Of a stretch of DNA of 64,000 nucleotides, positions 1 through 7,925 are shown piece by piece. Numbering within the stretch: the first letter of the stretch is position 1; each line of letters starts with the position of its first letter. The stretch covers positions 1 through 64,000 of the forward strand of contig LNDS01000020.1 of NCBI GenBank assembly GCA_001464835.1. Direction: 5' to 3'. Below the pieces are notes generated by a model. That model had not been told where the DNA came from, did not search any database, and was given only the letters and a program-made list of their open reading frames with translations. The stretch is from Rhizobiales bacterium Ga0077525. GTDB lineage: Bacteria; Pseudomonadota; Alphaproteobacteria; Rhizobiales; Xanthobacteraceae. The position numbers and the translations under genes were made by a program.

Positions 1-148
1 GGCGCCACAAAGCACCGCGCGGAGACCTCATCGCCCCGATTCCAACGATCAAAATCCGGGATCAGGATGCCCGTTTCGTCAATTACGCAACGATCCCCAC
101 AAGGGGGAGGGGAGCAGACAGAATCCGACGCCTGCAAATTTAGAAACT

Positions 149-955
149 TCAACGCGCCCTTTTATCCGCGTCGTACTCGTCGGACGGGTAGGTGCCGCCT
201 TGCAGCAGGTCGCCGACCGGATCGGCCGGAAGCTTCTTCTGGGCTTCCTCGGCCTGAGCGCGGAAGTCCTCGGCGCGGCCGGTCGGACTGTAGCCGAACT
301 TGTGCGCGTTGCTGTTGTCCCACCAGGCGGCGGCATTGTCGGAAGCGCCATAGAAGATTTCAAAGTGAATGTCGGGATGCTCGAGCCCGATGCGGACGAG
401 TTGCACCAGGTCTTCCGGCTTGAGCCAGATCGACAGGCGGCGCACGTCGATCGGCGCATCGCCGAAATTGCCGATCCTGAGACAAGTGACGCGCAGGCCG
501 TGCTTGTCGGCATAGAGCGCGCCCATCGCTTCGCCGAAGGCCTTGCTGACGCCGTAGCGTGAATCCGGACGCACGGTGACATCGACGCCGATTTTTTCGG
601 TCCGCTTGTAGAAGCCAACGGCGTGATTGGAGGAGGCGAAGATGACGCGCTTGACGCCGTGCCGGTAGGCCGCCTCGTACATATTGCGGCAGCCGATGAT
701 GTTGGCGGCAAGAATGGTCTCCCACGATCCTTCGACCGAGAAGCCGCCGAAATGCACGATGGCCTCGCAGCCTTTGACCGCCGCCTCGACCTGATCGAGG
801 TCGGCGAGATCGGCCGCGACGAATTCCTCGCCGGCCTTCAGGTCGTCCGGCTTGCGGATGTCGCTCCAGCGAATGTCGGGATAGATCGACGGCAGCATTT
901 GCCGCATGCGGGTGCCGATGCCGCCGGCAGCGCCGGTAACCAGAATTTTTTTCAT
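149..955 (-). CDS. udh: Uronate dehydrogenase (NAD-dependent epimerase/dehydratase family)
   Basis: This 268-residue short-chain dehydrogenase fold should oxidise D-galacturonate or D-glucuronate to the aldarolactone with NAD+ in the cytoplasm. Visible are the N-terminal NAD loop TGAAGGIG, the SSNH segment carrying the catalytic Ser, the YGVSK catalytic Tyr/Lys pair, and the WWDNS and LLQGGTY segments near the C terminus that are typical of bacterial uronate dehydrogenases (about 265 residues) and not of UDP-glucose epimerases. I chose the ATG at 955 because the Rossmann strand MKKILVTG begins there; the frame stays open upstream to 1066 but through a repeat element. The next genes are a GntR/FadR regulator and a TRAP transporter, which fits a hexuronate uptake and oxidation unit. 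The family call is good; substrate is inferred from similarity and context. Confidence 0.82.
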   Translation of the reverse strand: MKKILVTGAAGGIGTRMRQMLPSIYPDIRWSDIRKPDDLKAGEEFVAADLADLDQVEAAVKGCEAIVHFGGFSVEGSWETILAANIIGCRNMYEAAYRHGVKRVIFASSNHAVGFYKRTEKIGVDVTVRPDSRYGVSKAFGEAMGALYADKHGLRVTCLRIGNFGDAPIDVRRLSIWLKPEDLVQLVRIGLEHPDIHFEIFYGASDNAAAWWDNSNAHKFGYSPTGRAEDFRAQAEEAQKKLPADPVGDLLQGGTYPSDEYDADKRAR

Positions 956-990
956 GATGGGCCCATTGCAATTGGACGCGTTTAAAATCT

Positions 991-1081
991 CGTCATGGCG
1001 GGCTTTATGCCGGCCATCCACGACTGGCTTTCTTTCAGCCAAGAAAGACGTGGATGGCCGGGACAAAGCCCGGCCATGACG
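991..1081. repeat. Dispersed palindromic repeat (about 90 bp)
   Basis: An imperfect inverted repeat with outer arms CGTCATGG and CCATGACG and inner arms CCGGCCATCCACG/CGTGGATGGCCGG. It lies between the convergent-free ends of udh and the regulator gene. Repeats of this look are common in Bradyrhizobium and relatives; it could fold into a long hairpin and act as a terminator or mRNA-stabilising element. Confidence 0.75.
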
Positions 1082-1105
1082 GTGAAGGAAGCCACGCGCC
1101 GGGCA

Positions 1106-1909
1106 TTATTTAATGCCCATTTCGGCGGCGAGTTTGCTGTGGCGCTGACGGCTGTTGCCGAGATGCGCGCGCATGGCGGCGCGCGCTTTCTGCACGGCGC
1201 CGGCGCGAATGGCGTTGAGGATTTGTTCGTGCTCGCGCTGGAACAAGGTGAGGTTGGTGCGCCCTAACAGCGGCGCCGAACGGCCCCACACCGTCTGGCG
1301 CGGAATGACGAAGCTGCCGAGATATTCGAGAAAGCCCTTGAACTGCGGGTTGCCGGTGGCCTCGGCGATTTCGCAATGAAAGGCGAAGTCCTGATCGACG
1401 GCGGTCTCGCCGCGGTCGATCGCCGCCTGGACGGCGTTGAAACGCTCGGTGATTTTTTTGATCTGCGCTGGCGTGGCGCGTTCGGCGGCGAGGCCGGCGG
1501 CTTCGACTTCGACGCCGGTGCGCAATTCCATGACGTTCAACACATCGCGCAGCGACGAGCTTTCGTCGAAATCGACGCGGAACGGGCGGCGCACATGCTC
1601 GGCGACGAACGTGCCGATGCCCTGCTTGCTGACCACCAGCCGGTCGGCGCGCAACGCGGCGACCGCTTCGCGGATGACGGTGCGGCTGACGCCGGTGGCG
1701 GCGATCATTTCCTGTTCGGTCGGCAGACGCGAGCCCGGCAACAACTTGCCGCTGATAATATCGGCGGTGAGGCGGGCGACAATTTCTGCCGACAGTCCGC
1801 GCGGAGCCTCGACTGGGCGGAGTAAGGAAAGATTTTTCGTCAAACTTCGATCCCGCGCACTTGACCGGCGACCGCCGACTTTGTCATCATATGACCTGAT
1901 GAGTAGCAT
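1106..1909 (-). CDS. GntR-family (FadR/FCD subfamily) transcriptional regulator
   Basis: A 267-residue repressor-type protein. An N-terminal winged helix-turn-helix (SRLPTEQEMIAATGVSRTVI region, about residues 60-80, followed by the wing GIGTFVAEH) is joined to an all-helical FCD ligand-binding domain with the usual histidines (FHCEIAEATGN, REHEQILNAI). It is divergent from a TRAP transporter operon and adjacent to uronate dehydrogenase, so it most likely represses these genes until a uronate or aldarate binds the FCD domain. The start at ATG 1909 is chosen because GGGAG lies five bases upstream; TTG codons at 1924 and 1843 are alternatives. A 13-bp palindrome sits inside the first codons and may be its own operator. 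Ligand is inference. Confidence 0.85.
   Translation of the reverse strand: MLLIRSYDDKVGGRRSSARDRSLTKNLSLLRPVEAPRGLSAEIVARLTADIISGKLLPGSRLPTEQEMIAATGVSRTVIREAVAALRADRLVVSKQGIGTFVAEHVRRPFRVDFDESSSLRDVLNVMELRTGVEVEAAGLAAERATPAQIKKITERFNAVQAAIDRGETAVDQDFAFHCEIAEATGNPQFKGFLEYLGSFVIPRQTVWGRSAPLLGRTNLTLFQREHEQILNAIRAGAVQKARAAMRAHLGNSRQRHSKLAAEMGIK
1883..1895. promoter_or_regulatory. Candidate GntR/FadR operator
   Basis: The palindrome GTCAT-CAT-ATGAC has perfect 5-bp arms and lies in codons 5-9 of the regulator gene, about 105 bp upstream of the divergent TRAP start. Its size and symmetry fit FadR-subfamily operators, but there is only one copy and no comparison was possible. Confidence 0.35.
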
Positions 1910-2000
1910 GCCATCTCCCGGCAATCAATCCGCCGCACCGAAAAACAGGCGGCGGGCCGGGAGCGAATGGCATGAATAACATATTGGGAGGATTTAACAC

Positions 2001-2993
2001 ATGACGACTCGCAGAATGCTTATGGCCGCCGCCGGCGTGCTGGTCGCCGCGGCCATGACCGGCTCGGCCGCCGCGCAGACCAAAATGGTCATGAAAGCCG
2101 CCGACGTTCACCCGCTCGGCTACCCGACCGTCGAGGCCGTCGTGCAAATGGGCAAGAAGCTCGAAGCCGCCACCAATGGCCGGCTCAGCATCCAGATGTT
2201 CCCGTCGATGCAGCTCGGCGGCGAAAAGGAAATGATCGAACAGGCGCAGATTGGTGCGTTGCAATACGCGCGCGTCAGCGTCGGTCCCGTCGGCTCGGTC
2301 GTCGACAACCTCAACGTCTTCAACCTGCCGTTCGTTTTCCGCGACACCGCGCATATGCGTGCCGTGATCGATGGCCCGATCGGCGATCGTCTGCTCAAGG
2401 AAATCACCGACAACCCGAAGTCGGGCCTGATCGGCCTCGCCTGGATGGATAGCGGCGCGCGCTCCTTCTACAACAAGCAGAAGGACATCAAGACGGTCGC
2501 CGACCTCAAGGGTCTGAAATTCCGCATGATGGGCAACCCGATCTTCGTCGATACCGCCAACGCGCTCGGCGCCAACGGCGTCGCCATGGGCATGGACCAG
2601 GTGATGAACGCGCTGCAGACCGGCGTCGTCGACGGCGCCGAGAACAACCCGCCGAGCTACGACTCGTTCGGCCACGTTCCGGTCGCCAAGCACTACTCGC
2701 TGACCGAACATCTGATCATCCCGGAAATCCTGGTGTTCTCGAAGAAGGCGTTCGACTCTATGTCGAAGGAAGACCAGGCTTTGATCCTGAAGTTCGGCAA
2801 GGAAACCCAGCTCGAACAGCGCAAGCTGTGGGACGAGCGCACCAAGGTCGCGATGGACAAGATCAAGGCCGCGGGCGTCAACGTCATCACCATCGCCGAC
2901 AAGAAGCCGTTTCAGGACGCGGTCAAGCCGGTGTGGGACAAGTACGGCGCCAAGTACGCCGATCTCGTCAAGCAGATCCAGGACACCAAGTAG
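2001..2993 (+). CDS. dctP: TRAP transporter substrate-binding protein, DctP family
   Basis: A 330-residue periplasmic solute receptor. A signal peptide (RRMLMAAAGVLVAAAMTG, cleavage near SAAAQT) precedes a DctP fold. The family signature is clear: LKGLKFRMMGNPIFVDT supplies the Arg that binds the substrate carboxylate, and MNALQTGVVDGAENNP is the conserved second-lobe motif. A good ribosome site (GGGAGGA) precedes the ATG. It heads a TRAP operon with dctQ and dctM and is divergent from a GntR regulator next to uronate dehydrogenase, so a hexuronate or related sugar acid is the likely cargo. The family is certain; the cargo is inferred. Confidence 0.93.
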   Translation: MTTRRMLMAAAGVLVAAAMTGSAAAQTKMVMKAADVHPLGYPTVEAVVQMGKKLEAATNGRLSIQMFPSMQLGGEKEMIEQAQIGALQYARVSVGPVGSVVDNLNVFNLPFVFRDTAHMRAVIDGPIGDRLLKEITDNPKSGLIGLAWMDSGARSFYNKQKDIKTVADLKGLKFRMMGNPIFVDTANALGANGVAMGMDQVMNALQTGVVDGAENNPPSYDSFGHVPVAKHYSLTEHLIIPEILVFSKKAFDSMSKEDQALILKFGKETQLEQRKLWDERTKVAMDKIKAAGVNVITIADKKPFQDAVKPVWDKYGAKYADLVKQIQDTK

Positions 2994-3050
2994 TCCTTAA
3001 ACGTCTCCGGCCGGCGCCCGCTTTGTAGCGCATTGATTTGGGGCCGAGCG

Positions 3051-3566
3051 ATGAAGGCTGCGTATGTCAGCGCGATGGAAGCGCTCTATTTTGTTTGTGC
3101 GGCGATCGCCGGCCTCTGTCTCGCTATCGTGACGCTGATCATTCCCTACGGAGTTTTCTGCCGCTACGTTCTCAACAGCGCGGCGTCGTGGCCGGAGCCG
3201 CTTGCGGTTTTGCTCATCATCCTGTTCACGTTTGTCTCCGGTGCGGCGTGCTACCGTGCCGGCGTCCATATCGCGGTGTCGATGGTCGTCGATGCGCTGC
3301 CGGATCGCTCCGGGATTTACCTGCGCTATGCGCGCGATCTGGTGATGGCGTTGATTGCGTTGTTCGCCGTCATCTGGGGCAGCAAGCTGGTCCTCATCAC
3401 CTGGGACAACACGGTCGGCGAATTCCCGTTCCTGTCGGTTGGCCTGACGTATATGCCGATCCCGATCGGCGGCTTCATCACCTTGCTGTTCATTATCGAA
3501 CAAGTCTGGATCGGGCCGCCGGGCGCAAACTCTTTCGTCCATCGTGAACCCGTCAGCGCCGATTGA
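3051..3566 (+). CDS. dctQ: TRAP transporter small membrane subunit, DctQ family
   Basis: A 171-residue inner-membrane protein with four hydrophobic segments (about residues 10-32, 48-66, 88-108 and 130-150), the normal size and topology of DctQ. It pairs with the large permease DctM for sodium-driven uptake. The ATG at 3051 is preferred to a TTG at 3033 since a purine-rich GGGGCCGAG lies just before it. It follows the binding protein by about 57 bp and is followed by dctM after 15 bp, as in normal TRAP operons. Confidence 0.9.
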   Translation: MKAAYVSAMEALYFVCAAIAGLCLAIVTLIIPYGVFCRYVLNSAASWPEPLAVLLIILFTFVSGAACYRAGVHIAVSMVVDALPDRSGIYLRYARDLVMALIALFAVIWGSKLVLITWDNTVGEFPFLSVGLTYMPIPIGGFITLLFIIEQVWIGPPGANSFVHREPVSAD

Positions 3567-3581
3567 TCCGGGAGAAGTAAA

Positions 3582-4865
3582 TTGGACGCCATTCTTCTTC
3601 TGGGAAGTCTTTTTGTTCTCATCGCCATCGGCGTGCCGGTGGCATATGCGCTCGGCGCTGCGGCGCTGATCGGTGCGTTCTGGATCGACATTCCGCTCGA
3701 AGCGGTGATGCTGAAGATCTCGGACGGCATTAGCAAATTCTCGCTGCTGGCCATTCCGTTCTTCGTTTTGGCCGGCGCCATCATGGCCGAAGGTGGCATG
3801 GCGCGGCGCCTGATCGCTTTCGCCAATGTTTTTGTCGGCTCCATTCGCGGCGGCCTGGCGCTGGTCAATATTTTCGCCTCCGGCCTGTTCGGCTGCATTT
3901 CCGGTTCGTCGGTCGCCGACACGTCGTCGATCGGTTCGGTGATGATCCCGCAAATGGAAAAAGCGGGTTACCCGCGCGTCTTCGCCACCAATGTGACGAT
4001 CGCCGGCTCGGTGCAGGCGATCCTCATTCCGCCGAGCCACAACGCGGTCATTTATGCGCTGGCGGTGGGCGGTTCGGTGTCGATCGGCCACCTGCTGGTG
4101 GCTGGCTTCCTGCCCGGCGTGCTGCTCGGCAGCTCGCTGGCCATCCTGGTGCTGATCATCTCGTACAAGGAAGGCTACCCGAAATCGCAGGCCATCCCGT
4201 TCCGCGAAGCGGTCAAAGCGGCGGTCGAGGCGCTGTGGGGCCTGGTGACGATGATCATCATCACCGGCGGCATCGTCGGCGGCATCTTCACGGCGACGGA
4301 GGCGGCCGCAGTCGCCTGCGTCTGGGCCTTCCTGGTGACAATGTTCATCTACCGCGATTATCGCTGGCGCGACCTGCATCTGCTCGTGCACCGCACGATG
4401 AAGACGGTCGGCATGGTGATGATGCTGATCGCGTTCGCGTCGAGCTTCGGTTACATCATGGCGCTGATGCAGTTGCCGGCGCACGTGACAAGTTTCTTCC
4501 TTACGGTGTCGGACAACAAATACGTCATCCTGTTCATGATCAACATCCTGCTGCTGTTCCTCGGCACGCTGATGGACATGGCGCCGCTGATCCTGATCTG
4601 CGCGCCGATTCTGCTGCCGGTGGTTCAGACCTTCGGCGTCGATCCGGTGCACTTCGGCGTCATCATGCTGGTCAATCTCGGCATCGGCCTGATCACGCCG
4701 CCGGTCGGCTCGGTGCTGTTCGTCGGCTGCGCGGTGGCCAAACTGTCGATCGAGCAGGTGACACGCAAGATCTGGCCGTTCTACGTCGCCATGTTCATCG
4801 TGCTGATGCTGGTGACCTATATCCCGGCGATCTCGATCTGGCTGCCGAAGCTGATCGTCGATTAA
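3582..4865 (+). CDS. dctM: TRAP transporter large permease, DctM family
   Basis: A 427-residue polytopic inner-membrane permease with about twelve hydrophobic segments. Family segments include GLFGCISGSSVADTSSIGSV, PPSHNAVIYA and, near the C terminus, GLITPPVGSVLFVGCAV, the repeated half-motifs that form the transport core. The start is a TTG at 3582, set by GGGAGAAG seven bases upstream; there is no nearby ATG in frame. It is the last gene of the TRAP operon and ends just before a palindromic repeat that may serve as the operon's terminator. Confidence 0.93.
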   Translation: MDAILLLGSLFVLIAIGVPVAYALGAAALIGAFWIDIPLEAVMLKISDGISKFSLLAIPFFVLAGAIMAEGGMARRLIAFANVFVGSIRGGLALVNIFASGLFGCISGSSVADTSSIGSVMIPQMEKAGYPRVFATNVTIAGSVQAILIPPSHNAVIYALAVGGSVSIGHLLVAGFLPGVLLGSSLAILVLIISYKEGYPKSQAIPFREAVKAAVEALWGLVTMIIITGGIVGGIFTATEAAAVACVWAFLVTMFIYRDYRWRDLHLLVHRTMKTVGMVMMLIAFASSFGYIMALMQLPAHVTSFFLTVSDNKYVILFMINILLLFLGTLMDMAPLILICAPILLPVVQTFGVDPVHFGVIMLVNLGIGLITPPVGSVLFVGCAVAKLSIEQVTRKIWPFYVAMFIVLMLVTYIPAISIWLPKLIVD

Positions 4866-4890
4866 ATGAAGCCTGCGCGGACGGGCTTAA

Positions 4891-4970
4891 CGTAGGGTGG
4901 GCTGAGCGAAGCGAGCCCACCATCAAGAAAAGCGGTGGGCTCGGCGCGTTGCGCCTTAGCCCACCCTACG
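4891..4970. repeat. Dispersed palindromic repeat, GTAGGGTGGGC type
   Basis: An 80-bp imperfect palindrome with outer arms CGTAGGGTGGGCT and AGCCCACCCTACG and inner arms GAGCCCACC/GGTGGGCTC. The type is widespread in Bradyrhizobium-like genomes. It sits between the convergent ends of dctM and the next gene, where it could terminate both transcripts. Confidence 0.8.
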
Positions 4971-4989
4971 GCGCTGTGCCCGGACAAAA

Positions 4990-6135
4990 TCAAAACGCCG
5001 CCGCCAGTTCCCGGGCGCCCGGGTTCTGCGCGCCGCGCGCCATCTGGTTTTCCATATCGGCGATCAGTTTCGCTACCACGCCGGTGCGGCGCGCGACCGG
5101 GTTGCGATCGTAGCCGCGCTGCTGAAAGAAATTTGCCGTCGGCACGCGCGCCCGGAAATCGTGCGGCATCATCACCATGTCGAGCCCGGTCGAGTCGCCG
5201 GTCAGGTTCATCAGTTCGAGTTCGGCGGCGCTGAGCGGCGTCCTGTAGCCCTTCATGCGGGCGAAGTGCAGCGAGTTGGCGAGCTTCTGAACTTGCAGCA
5301 TCGGGCCGATGTCGCGGTCGAGAATGGCGGCGTGGATGCCGATGCCGGGCGCCGTGGTCTTGGCCATCTTGTCCCAGTCGCCCCAGCGTTGCGGCCCGGT
5401 GCGGCTGTGCGCGATCATGCGCTTCACCGCCTCGATCTTGCGCTCCATCGAAATCCTGGCCGGGCCGCTCAGGGCCTTGGCTTTGGCGCGGAGCATTTTG
5501 AGAATGCCGTCGCCGTGCTCGGCGAAAATCGAAATCGTGTTGGTCGACAGCAATTGATTGTAGCCGATCGCCGGCGAGATCGCTTTCGGCCGCGTCGGCG
5601 TCACGCCGGACTGCGTGTCGTAAGTGCCGTTGCCGCCGGTCTCGAAAATGTAAATGCCGACGATCTGCTCGCGGGTCAGGCCGGCGGCCAGCGCGGCCTT
5701 GACGTAAGCGCGCTTGAATTCGAGTTCGCTGGCGGGGCGGTCCGGCACGAAGCCGAAATGTTCTTTGCCGTTGCGCAGAAAATCGGCCAGCAGCGGGATC
5801 GGCATGGGCTCGCCCGGCACGGGTCCCGGCGGCGCATTCGGATCGACCGGGCGCGGCGGGCCGGTATAAAGCGGCGGCTGCTCCAGCACATAGTCCTCGA
5901 GCAGCACCGGCGCGTGGTTGCGCCGCTTCTCGTTGCGGATGCGGCGCTTGGCGGCGACCGCGTCCCAATAGGCGGCGGCCTGTTCCTCGTAAGGCTGGCG
6001 CGCCGCCAGATAAGCGGCCAGCCGCGCCTGATAGTCGCCGTTCTGCGCCAAAGCCGGCGTGCTCACTTGCGGCGCGGCCATCATGACAAGTGCGAGGGCG
6101 GGCAGGAAGACGTTGGTCAGGCGCATAGGCGGCAT
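4990..6135 (-). CDS. Secreted protein with lysozyme-like features, function unknown
   Basis: A 381-residue protein with an N-terminal signal peptide (hydrophobic residues about 9-30, cleavage after ALAQ). Residues 31-75 are charged and helical, 85-112 are a Pro-rich linker, and the rest is a globular domain. In it GIYIFETGGNGTYD (Glu165) followed by ISPAIGYNQLL (186-196) recalls the catalytic Glu and the downstream Gly-Tyr-Gln region of lytic transglycosylases, but the usual S/T after Glu and GLMQ box are absent, so this is only suggestive. It stands alone between the TRAP operon (convergent) and small genes. A periplasmic role in cell-wall metabolism is possible. No better family is recognised. 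Confidence 0.75.
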   Translation of the reverse strand: MPPMRLTNVFLPALALVMMAAPQVSTPALAQNGDYQARLAAYLAARQPYEEQAAAYWDAVAAKRRIRNEKRRNHAPVLLEDYVLEQPPLYTGPPRPVDPNAPPGPVPGEPMPIPLLADFLRNGKEHFGFVPDRPASELEFKRAYVKAALAAGLTREQIVGIYIFETGGNGTYDTQSGVTPTRPKAISPAIGYNQLLSTNTISIFAEHGDGILKMLRAKAKALSGPARISMERKIEAVKRMIAHSRTGPQRWGDWDKMAKTTAPGIGIHAAILDRDIGPMLQVQKLANSLHFARMKGYRTPLSAAELELMNLTGDSTGLDMVMMPHDFRARVPTANFFQQRGYDRNPVARRTGVVAKLIADMENQMARGAQNPGARELAAAF

Positions 6136-6371
6136 ATGAAGGCTTCGCTCTTAAGGATTGGCTTTGCGTCTGGCTTGCGGGCGTTGATTCGTTTTAGATG
6201 CCAATACCCTGCGGCATTTGCGCGGCGATGCAAGCCGCCGCGCGCGGTCTTTCGCCGCAGCCGGTGGCAGGCGAAATGCCAAAAAAAATGCGCGCCGGAT
6301 AACTCCGATGCGCAAGTTCGGGGGGAGGTTCAGAACGTCACGGCCGCGGCCCCTGCAAGGGCCGTGGACGC

Positions 6372-6581
6372 TTAGCGAATAACGGTGCCGTCGCGGACGG
6401 TGTAAACGACCGGGCCGCCGGCCTTGTAAACAGCCGGACCCTGCGCCGACATGATATCGACGCCGAGGTTGAGTTCGCGCGCCGAGATGCCGATGACGGC
6501 GATCAGCAGGGCGGCGCAAAGACCGACCACCACGATCTTGAGGTGGGTGGTGCGATCAGCGGTATACATCGACCAGTTCAT
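6372..6581 (-). CDS. Small single-pass membrane protein, function unknown
   Basis: A 69-residue protein with one membrane segment (KIVVVGLCAALLIAVIGISA, about residues 14-33) and a short soluble tail ending in GGPVVYTVRDGTVIR. The ATG at 6581 is chosen over one at 6605 because GGAGGA lies six bases before it. Small proteins of this layout are common in Bradyrhizobium-like genomes. No function can be read from it. Confidence 0.65.
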   Translation of the reverse strand: MNWSMYTADRTTHLKIVVVGLCAALLIAVIGISARELNLGVDIMSAQGPAVYKAGGPVVYTVRDGTVIR

Positions 6582-6803
6582 GTCATCCTCCGAGGTCTCG
6601 GACATACGTCGGCCCGGCCAAGGAAACGGTTCAAGCCGAAGGTTCCAGCTTGTTCGTGCTGATAACGTAAGGACGCCGCCACAGTTCCACAGGGCGGATC
6701 ACGGAACGGTGAAAAGGCGTGAAAAACGCGCAAAGCGGCGCCGCGCCGCCTTCGGACCGGGCGGAGGGCAATTCAGCCGCAATTGGAAGGGCCTGAAAGC
6801 TTG

Positions 6804-6998
6804 TTACTGGCCGTCGCTAAGCTGGTGCTCTTCGGCGATGCGCTCGAAATTCTCGGCCAGGCTCTTGATGCGATAGGACAGGCGATTGTCGTTTTCGACC
6901 GGCAGCGGACGCACGACCTTGTACTGCCCACGCGCCGCGGCATTGCCGAACGTCGGCTCGTAAAAGACATCCTGGCCGCTGGCGAATTTGTGCGTCAT
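6804..6998 (-). CDS. Small conserved hypothetical protein
   Basis: A 64-residue soluble protein starting MTHKFASGQDVFYEP, with a central YKVVRPLPVENDN and a C-terminal acidic helix SLAENFERIAEEHQL. The ordered, charged composition and the fit to normal codon use argue for a real gene. It resembles small conserved proteins of Bradyrhizobium-type genomes that I recall only as hypothetical. It follows the cold-shock gene on the same strand but is separated by a terminator, so it is probably its own unit. Confidence 0.7.
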   Translation of the reverse strand: MTHKFASGQDVFYEPTFGNAAARGQYKVVRPLPVENDNRLSYRIKSLAENFERIAEEHQLSDGQ

Positions 6999-7053
6999 GG
7001 GGGTGCTCGTATTCTGCTGCTGGAAGAGATCAGGCTTTTAAAGAAACACGAAA

Positions 7054-7077
7054 ACGCCCGGCGCGAAGGCCGGGCGT
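7054..7077 (-). terminator. Rho-independent terminator of the cold-shock gene
   Basis: The stem ACGCCCGGC/GCCGGGCGT with a short CTTCGC-type loop is followed on the minus strand by TTTTCGTGTTTCTTT. It lies 37 bp after the cold-shock stop codon. Confidence 0.75.
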
Positions 7078-7113
7078 CCCGCTAATTTGTTTTAGAAACT
7101 GAAGGCGCCGGTC

Positions 7114-7317
7114 TTAGGCGTTCTGCAGGTTGGCGGCGGCCTGCTTGCCGCGCTCCGTCACGATTTCATACGACAGGCGCTGGCCTTCGTTAAGCGTGCT
7201 CATGCCGGCGCGCTCGACGGCGCTGATGTGCACGAACACGTCCTTGGAGCCGTCGCTCGGGGTGATGAAACCAAAACCCTTTTGGGTATTGAAGAACTTG
7301 ACCGTACCTGTCGCCAT
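7114..7317 (-). CDS. cspA: Cold-shock domain protein (CspA family)
   Basis: A 67-residue single cold-shock domain, which binds single-stranded nucleic acid as an RNA chaperone. Both ribonucleoprotein motifs are present: KGFGFI (RNP1) and VFVHIS (RNP2). The ATG at 7317 gives the normal [10 protein letters not shown] start and has AAAGGTG upstream. The frame is open further upstream but that part is not cold-shock sequence. A strong terminator follows the gene. Which of the several Csp paralogues of such genomes this is cannot be told. Confidence 0.95.
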   Translation of the reverse strand: MATGTVKFFNTQKGFGFITPSDGSKDVFVHISAVERAGMSTLNEGQRLSYEIVTERGKQAAANLQNA

Positions 7318-7531
7318 CGTGGCACCTTTTGCTATGCGCTGCTTTGTGTGATGCGCGCAGGCGATGGTCGCCTGTGCGATCGAAACACCGAGTTTTGGGG
7401 GTGCATTGGCAGCGCCCAAAAAGGGCAAGTCAGCAAGGCATAACCGAAAACCAAAGTTTCAACAGCTTTCACATATACGAAATGGCGAAAACCGTCAAAC
7501 TTCGGCGTTTCGGTGCATTCGGCGAAAACCT

Positions 7532-7804
7532 TTACGCGACGTTTTCTTCCGCCGCGGCGGCAACCACCGTCTTGGGCAACGGATAGCTGTCGCAATCGTA
7601 CAGTGCGCGGATGTCCTTGTGGCCAAGCCGGGTTTCCCGGATTTCGATATAGGCCCCGAGCAGCAGCGGCTCCGGCAATTCCTCGACCGCGAAGCGGATG
7701 GCGTCGGCGGCGGTATCGAAACGGCGATAACGGACCTTGTTGGCAATCTTGCGGTTGCGCGACGGGAACAGCTCCGCCGGAGCGGAAAAGTCGAATTGTT
7801 TCAC
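7532..7804 (-). CDS. Small conserved hypothetical protein
   Basis: A 90-residue soluble protein. It starts MKQFDFSAPAELFPSRNRK and contains FDTAADAIRFAVEELP and LLLGAYIEIRETRLG, a strand-helix-strand pattern, with a low-complexity Ala/Glu tail. Similar short proteins are frequent in Hyphomicrobiales, but I know no function. It is a single gene between the GGDEF-EAL locus and the cold-shock gene. Confidence 0.7.
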   Translation of the reverse strand: MKQFDFSAPAELFPSRNRKIANKVRYRRFDTAADAIRFAVEELPEPLLLGAYIEIRETRLGHKDIRALYDCDSYPLPKTVVAAAAEENVA

Positions 7805-7925
7805 GATTAAATCTCCAAAACGCGGGGCGGAGGAATGATTGGGTTGTCTCTATATAGGCCCAAATTCGTGGCTTTACAGGGGCAGCGGGCGAATATGCTT
7901 AAATGAAGCCTACCTTCGCGGCGGG

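Noticed and set aside
1843..1924. TTG starts at 1924 and 1843 for the GntR gene
   Set aside because: ATG 1909 has a strong GGGAG ribosome site at correct spacing.
2997..4652. A 551-codon open frame on the minus strand opposite the TRAP permease genes
   Set aside because: Its product is almost only Arg, His, Asp, Gln and Glu, the mark of an antisense frame in GC-rich DNA; dctQ and dctM are certain.
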